Assembly: GCA_035236585.1 (NCBI GenBank)
Contig: CP141128.1
Span: 29,231,618 to 29,295,617, forward strand
Source: Warburgia ugandensis
Taxonomy: Eukaryota > Streptophyta > Magnoliopsida > Canellales > Canellaceae
DNA length: 64,000 nt
Direction: 5' to 3'
Below the pieces are notes generated by a model that made no database searches, had not been told where the DNA came from, and was given only the letters and a program-made list of their open reading frames with translations. Both the position numbers and the translations under genes were made by a program. The stretch's first letter is position 1; each line of letters begins with the position of its first letter. Of this stretch, positions 60,501-64,000 are shown piece by piece.

Positions 60501-63230
60501 CTTTCCAGCCTTCAGTGTGATAATAAAATAGCAAAAAATTCACATCCATTCTACTCAATCTCAAGCCTTACTAGTGGCTCATGATATCATCAATAATAAG
60601 TTTAAAACCCACCTCATAATTCATAGAAATATAGGCATTATCTCAACTAGAAAACATCCCAAAATTTTCAACCTTCTAAGTTGCAGAAATTTAGCTAGAA
60701 GTCCATTCGACAAGCAAGTATATTCCAAACTATTAAGAACATTCAAATTTGGAACCACAACATACCATTCACTAACATGATGCATGAAAATCTGAAAACA
60801 AAATTATGCAAGTTGAAACACAATTTAATCCATAGAACTAGGTGTATTCTATACAATGCAACTTGTAAAACCCTCTTCAAAATACCTCGTTTACTACTTT
60901 TATTTCTTATTTTTTAAAATGAAGGCTTGGATAACATTAGGAATTTTCCTATGCCCATACCTAATATGAATCACAAAACTTCTAACTTTCTTGACATGGA
61001 TAAAGCTCCAAATTGAGGTGAAATCTTGGCCTCGGTTAGCATCTTTCCCCTCTAGTCTTTCCTCTAAGAAGTCCAAGTTTGGTTCAATGCTCCATTTTGT
61101 TCAATTATCTTCTTACTTTCTTATTTTTTCCCTTATTCATCCTTTCTTCCCACTCATTTTCCCTCAAGCTCTAACTCTCCATAGTACTAGCCACACCCCA
61201 CTTTGTACAGATATTGTTTGCACTGGCTGGGAAGTTCTGGTCAAGGCAACTACACTCACTCTCCAAGCCACTTACTTGGATTGAGTGTGTCTACTCCTAA
61301 GGGGCTACACTTCATGCCATGTCTCGCAAGCTTAGTATTCTTGCATTATTTAATTTTATTTACATATGGGTTGATCATTACATCAATGACGCTTCACATA
61401 ACCAACATGTCACTTTCACGCATACGCACTACACATTTTTCTAATCACCTAATTTCATATCACCTGAAATTTTACTTCATTTTACATCATGTAACCTCAG
61501 TATAGTTTACTACTTAGTGTTATATATGGATGAGTGTGCTATCCTATGATAACCCACAATCCTAGTGTATTGCACTTCTCATCTCATTATTGATATACAT
61601 AGAAATACATATAATATCTCTATATTTAAAATTTTTAATGATGGAATTACTTTAATTATCATAATTAAGGGTTATTTTACAATTTACAAGATTAGGGTAC
61701 AAATGAAAACATGCTATTTTTAGCAATCAAAACCCTAAAAGAGAGAAATCTTGTCGTATGACCAATGTCATGAACTAACATGCCATAAACCATGAAGGCA
61801 AAAAATTTAGAATGTTATGGGGGTGTCTTTATTATATTCAGCACTATAAGAAACCCAATGCACAACCACTAGCCTTATTCTTACTAAGGAGAGTGCCTTT
61901 ATCAAAAGTGAGGATAGAAGACTTCCCATGCAAGCATTCCACTACCTTGGAGAGCTTCTAAGAGAACTAGATACATTAACAATGCATGCACATGTGTATG
62001 ATTTATTATGAAGAAAAACAAGTTAGAGACAAGGGCTCACATGAAGAATCTTCCTTGCATTTGCTCTCTTATTACACTCCAAAATGGGACCACACAAGGG
62101 AGTCCATAATTTTTTTATGTAAATGGACATGTAATACAAAGAAAATTTGATTTTTATATGAAAGAAATAAGAAGAAATGTTAGGGAAAAAATGTTGTGAA
62201 AAATGAGACCATTTATGGGAAATTTATGGCCGACATTCATCTAGACTTTTAAAGCATTCAATGGCCGAGATCTAAGGTTAATTATGGCTATCTAAAGTGC
62301 TCAATGAGAACTTAAACAAAGATAGACCAATGACAATCAAGACTACAAAGAAGAGTAGAAATAAAAGGCTTTGGTAGAGATACTTTTGTTTGGCTGCCCA
62401 CCTTTATTTGATGAGAGAAGCAATGAACTACAAAACACATTATTTTGGACAAGAAAACTTCTAATAAATCTAAGCCACTCAATCTAGAGTGAAGTATGAT
62501 CTAGTGGTGAGTAGTGATGAGGGCAAATCATGAAGCCCTAGCCACCATCCTATGCTCCCATGCAAATAAGTTTCAACATCTTTTACATATGCAACATGTG
62601 GAATGTATCATTTTCAATGGAGCCTTCAACATGATTTTGATAGGAAGTTTGAAGGAAACTTCCTAAGGAATTCCATGATCTTCATCCTGTCATCTCCAAC
62701 ATTCATGGAAGAGAGACACTTGTCCAACCATCCATTCATACAATTTATCTAACCATTAGCAATTCCATGTGATTCTCCCTTATCTCTTTCCATCCCCTTT
62801 AACTGCACTAATCTTTCTTCCCATCCTTTCCCGTCTCATTCTTTTCATTCTATAATATCTCTTTTTTCTTATCTATCCTCATCCAAATCCCAATCTCCTT
62901 CTAATTCCTACCACTCATCAAATCCAATGTAAACTCTATCTTGTCCAAGCATTTCATGACTGGCACCATCTTTCATTATCCCTTTGTCTCAACCATTCCT
63001 TACTTCTTTATTCTTGTAATCTCAACCATCAATTTTCTAGGACTATCTCTATAAAACAAGGTGAAGAGAAGAAGATATCTCTTATGCTCTCCTAGAACAA
63101 TTAACCTAAGGAAACAGAGGGAGAGAGATCAAGCTGACCTCCCTCCCTTAGAGATACATGTCTACACCCATTGTAGCGAAGATAAGAACATGAAGCTAGG
63201 TGGCAAAGGTAGAGGTGTAGTCACTAATGT
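60501..63230. other. Unassigned noncoding DNA, possibly LTR-derived
   Basis: No gene recognised; the longest frames (97 and 100 codons at 60991-61505) overlap each other and look like chance. Possible signals: a GGGTTATTTTACA segment at about 61670-61682 that resembles the D-family LTR end, and a plant-type TATA box CTATAAAAC at 63049-63057 followed by a GAGAAGAAG-rich stretch, as found at the U3/R boundary of LTRs. Boundaries and target duplications could not be found. Confidence 0.35.
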
Positions 63231-64000
63231 GCTTTAATTATTATAAGAAAGTGCAAGAATCTATTGGAATATTGAAGGTGCAAGTACGGCTCAATCCAAC
63301 AAAGACTCTTAAAATGGAGTTTAATTGAAATCTAAATCATTACACTTTAACCTAGTCAAGAAGAATAAATAAGCAGGGAATTTAGGTAGTACTACTTTTA
63401 ATTCTAAGAAAACAAAAAGAATAATTATAAGCTAAAGAAAAGAAATAAAAGAGAACTAACAAGAGAGAATTTTGACTAATTGTATAATATGTTAAAATGA
63501 AATTACAAAGAGTATATATAAAATTAAAGAACTACTAAAAGAAACTTCTTCCATCCAAGTTAAATTCCACTGTATAGCTCTCTTGTTGTGTCACTCAACT
63601 AGAGCTTGTACACTTCTTTTCAACCTAAAATACACTAAAAACTACTACCAAGCTTTTCTCATTTGTAACCCAATGTACCACTTCCCTAATGTTATGCTTA
63701 ATTCCAATCTAAAGATCCTTAGGAATGAAGTAGTAGGACAATCAAGGAAAAAGGAACCTACTTACTTTTCCTAAAAGATCACCATCCTTTATATAACAGA
63801 AGAGAAGAGATGGAGGAAAAAATGTGGGCCACTCCTTAGCTAGAAACTCAATGGAAGAGGGTATCTTGTTTATGAGAAAGCAAGGAAAATAACTCTGTGA
63901 TGCTAGAGACTCTAAATAAAAGGTGGTTGTAGGGAGTAAAATAAAAGAAGATAAGTAAGACCAAAGTGAGGTGCATCCATCAAATTGGACGTCTCACTTT
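63231..64000 (-). repeat. Possible Athila-type LTR fragment, cut by the window edge
   Basis: From TGCTTTAATTATTATAAG the order of blocks resembles the left end of the B LTR (an AAAGTGCA segment, a GGCTCAATCCAAC segment like GTTGATCCCAC, a TTTAACCTAG segment). A TATA-like box lies on the minus strand at 63788-63797. Sequence identity is low and no primer site is clear, so this is a weak call; it would fit an LTR read on the minus strand. Confidence 0.3.

Noticed and set aside
60991-61505. Overlapping 97- and 100-codon frames as a host gene
   Set aside because: Low-complexity, Ser/Leu/Phe-rich translations without a domain, no splice-site pattern or codon bias that I can see, in repeat-derived surroundings.
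61670-61682. GGGTTATTTTACA as the end of a D-family LTR
   Set aside because: No matching opposite end or target duplication was found. Similar short segments also occur inside D-family LTRs, so it cannot be used as a boundary.
61842-61853. CACTATAAGAAA as the end of a CACTA DNA transposon
   Set aside because: Only one such terminus is seen, with no inverted partner, no subterminal repeats and no 3-base target duplication.

Overview
The window looks like intergenic, retrotransposon-packed DNA from a large-genome land plant, most likely a flowering plant. It is AT-rich. I found no host protein gene, rRNA, tRNA, CRISPR array or bacterial-type operon. Every coding trace I recognise belongs to Ty3/gypsy LTR retrotransposons: gag zinc-knuckle motifs, a D-L-G-A-S protease motif, reverse transcriptase, RNase H and an integrase with a D-D-E triad. 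All of them are fossils.

The layout is a nest of elements, most of it fixed by 5-base target-site duplications. The outermost element A is an old Athila-like Ty3/gypsy element on the minus strand, running from about 205 to about 59160. Into A went: D (1286-14579, minus, del/Tekay-like, very long LTRs, duplication ACCTT), which itself received solo LTR H1 (11690-14135); solo LTR G (16469-21584, D family, duplication TTTGG, with a local fold-back rearrangement); solo LTR H2 (22202-24983, duplication GTTTA); and the very large insertion B (25526-55487, minus, Athila-like, duplication TTATG). B carries the D-family solo LTR F (31690-36720, duplication GACAT) in its pol region. Its right LTR carries a full-length Athila-like element E (42391-53859, plus, duplication GCAAG). 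A fragment of a third H-family LTR occupies 1-199. From about 59160 to 64000 there is noncoding sequence that I could not assign, with a four-copy tandem array of about 185 bases.

Relative ages follow from nesting and from hand comparison of LTR pairs. A is oldest. The B LTRs look more than 10% different, the E LTRs about 9% over the first 300 bases, and the D LTRs about 5% over the first 340. H1, inside D, is younger still. Absolute dates are not given because the species' mutation rate is unknown.

The most unusual observation is a noncoding module of about 400 bases shared between families that should be unrelated. It lies between the primer-binding site and gag in the Athila-like elements A, B and E, and inside the 5-kb LTRs of the D-family copies D, G and F. 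Measured from the predicted TATA box and leaving out nested insertions, it starts roughly 2 kb into the RNA leader in D, F, B and E. Other points of interest are the fold-back with a 27-base templated copy at 16.4-17.7 kb, CpG-rich islands inside otherwise CpG-poor LTRs, the strong length difference between D's two LTRs, and conserved hairpin and purine-tract signals downstream of pol in B and E.
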